This document shows positions 4,385 through 5,462 of a stretch of DNA of 5,462 nucleotides, one piece after another. The notes below the pieces were generated by a model, which made no database searches, was not told where the DNA came from, and worked only from the letters and a program-made list of their open reading frames with translations. This DNA is from Verrucomicrobiota bacterium (GTDB lineage Bacteria; Verrucomicrobiota; Verrucomicrobiia; Chthoniobacterales; UBA10450): assembly GCA_003219395.1 (NCBI GenBank), contig QHOR01000067.1:1-5462 (forward strand), written 5' to 3'. Position 1 is the stretch's first letter. Each line of letters begins with the position of its first letter. The translations under genes and the position numbers were made by a program.

Positions 4385-5462
4385 CTAACGCATGCCCAGA
4401 GAATGCCTCAAAAACCGGCCCGTTTCATTGCCTTCCAACGCGGCAACTTCTTCCGGCGTGCCCGCGGCGATGAGGTAGCCCCCGCGAGCGCCGCCGTCGG
4501 GGCCGAGGTCGAGGAGGTAGTCGCAGCACTTGAGGACGTCGAGGTTGTGCTCGATGACGATGGCCGTGTTGCCGCGATCGACGAGGCGCTGCAAGACGCC
4601 GAGCAGGAGGCGGATGTCGTCGAAGTGCAGGCCGGTGGTTGGTTCATCGAGAAGATACAGCGTCTGGCCGGTATCGGTGCGGGCCAATTCGGTGGCGAGC
4701 TTGATGCGCTGTGATTCACCGCCGCTCATTGTCGTAGATGACTGGCCGAGGCGAAGGTAGCCGAGGCCGACGTCGTTCAGACTGGTTAGCACGCGGTGAA
4801 TGGCGGGGAAGTTCTCAAAGAAGCTCAGGGCTTCTTCGATCGGCAAGTTGAGGACGTCGGCGATTGACAGTCTCTTGTAGCGCACGGCGAGCGTCTGGTG
4901 ATTAAACCGTCGGCCCTCGCACACGGGGCAGGTGACGAACAGGTCGGGGAGGAATTTCATTTCTTCGAGGCGCTTTGTGCCTTGGCCCTGGCACTCTTCG
5001 CAGCGGCCGCCGGCGACGTTGAAGCTGAAGCGATTGGCTTTAAAGCCGAGCTGCTTGGCATCCTTCGTCGCGGCAAAGACCTTGCGGATTTCGTCGAAGG
5101 CGCCGGTATAAGTCGCGGCGTTGCTGCGGGGGGAGCGACCGAGTGGCGACTGGTCGATTTGAATTACCTTGTCGATCTGGCTGACGCCCTTGAGGCCGGT
5201 GTGCGGCCCCGGCTTGGGGGCGACGCCGCCCAGTCGGCGAATGAGCGCCGGTGCGAGCGTCTCGTTGACGAGCGAGCTTTTTCCGGAGCCGCTGACACCA
5301 GAGACGCCGATAAAAAGGGCCAATGGAAATTCGGCGGTGACGTTTTTCAGATTATTGGTCGTCACCTCCTCGATGACGATGCTTCGCGTCTTAGCGGCTT
5401 TGCGCCGTTGCGTTGGAACGGGGATCGTCGCCCTGCCGGACAGGTAGCGCCCCGTGATGGAA
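4385..5462 (-). CDS. uvrA: UvrA, excinuclease ABC subunit A, C-terminal part (partial)
   Basis: The C-terminal 358 residues of the damage-recognition ATPase of nucleotide excision repair, which loads UvrB onto damaged DNA. The frame stays open to the window edge and begins ITGRYLSGR, a conserved UvrA segment. A GTG at 5363-5365 is therefore internal and not the start; roughly 60% of a normal ~940-residue UvrA lies outside. Visible parts of the second ABC ATPase, in order: NNLKN strand; Walker A GVSGSGKS (about 5299-5276); the IDQSPLGRSPRSN and ATYTGAFDEIR block; a zinc module of two CxxC pairs, CEEC and CPVC, separated by 20 residues (5002-4919); ABC signature MSGGESQR (near 4726-4709); Walker B LYLLDEPTTGLH (Asp-Glu at 4648-4643); and the IEHN switch histidine (4549-4547). 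All key residues are present, so this half looks functional. The product is cytosolic. Confidence 0.96.
   Translation of the reverse strand, partial: SITGRYLSGRATIPVPTQRRKAAKTRSIVIEEVTTNNLKNVTAEFPLALFIGVSGVSGSGKSSLVNETLAPALIRRLGGVAPKPGPHTGLKGVSQIDKVIQIDQSPLGRSPRSNAATYTGAFDEIRKVFAATKDAKQLGFKANRFSFNVAGGRCEECQGQGTKRLEEMKFLPDLFVTCPVCEGRRFNHQTLAVRYKRLSIADVLNLPIEEALSFFENFPAIHRVLTSLNDVGLGYLRLGQSSTTMSGGESQRIKLATELARTDTGQTLYLLDEPTTGLHFDDIRLLLGVLQRLVDRGNTAIVIEHNLDVLKCCDYLLDLGPDGGARGGYLIAAGTPEEVAALEGNETGRFLRHSLGMR

Noticed and set aside
4403..4714. 103-residue plus-strand frame opposite uvrA
   Set aside because: Lies antisense to the conserved signature and Walker B region of UvrA; its Glu/Val/Ala-rich make-up mirrors that coding strand.
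5363..5365. GTG as the start codon of a 326-residue protein
   Set aside because: The frame stays open upstream to the window edge and encodes conserved UvrA sequence (ITGRYLSGR...). The GTG is an internal valine codon.

Overview
The window reads as GC-rich chromosomal DNA from a planctomycete or a close relative. The best support is the large gene at 380-2059, a redoxin / cytochrome c / copper-monooxygenase-like fusion of a kind I associate with Planctomycetes, Verrucomicrobia and Acidobacteria. The short gene beside uvrA and the hairpin-rich spacer fit that picture. The assignment is an inference from gene content; no rRNA or tRNA is present to confirm it.

Layout: (1) 1-74, the last codons of a plus-strand gene with a Lys/Ala/Ser-rich tail. 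(2) 75-379, a spacer with no convincing gene, holding a small hairpin, a repeated CAGCCTCC octamer and a perfect 10-bp palindrome before the next gene. (3) 380-2059, plus strand, a 559-residue exported protein: signal sequence, one-cysteine redoxin domain, CxxCH c-type haem motif, PHM/DBH-like type II copper domain with all six expected copper ligands, and a C-terminal membrane anchor. (4) 2101-3589, a complete-looking IS4-family insertion sequence with about 30-bp terminal inverted repeats and an intact 460-residue DDE transposase on the minus strand. It begins 41 bp after the stop codon of the fusion gene. (5) 3590-3884, a non-coding stretch dense in hairpins, three of which share an identical TGAA tetraloop on different stems. 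(6) 3885-3909, a Rho-independent terminator for the minus strand, serving (7) 3937-4185, an 82-residue acidic protein of unknown function with a good ribosome binding site. (8) 4385-5462, minus strand, the C-terminal 358 residues of UvrA, cut by the window edge.

The genes do not form one pathway. The plus-strand fusion gene and the minus-strand uvrA / 82-residue gene pair converge on the IS and the hairpin array. The main points of interest are the hairpin array, with a compensatory base-pair change between two units, the multidomain redox protein, and the small gene downstream of uvrA. I found no CRISPR array, defence system, phage module or biosynthetic cluster, and nothing I can defend as a new system.
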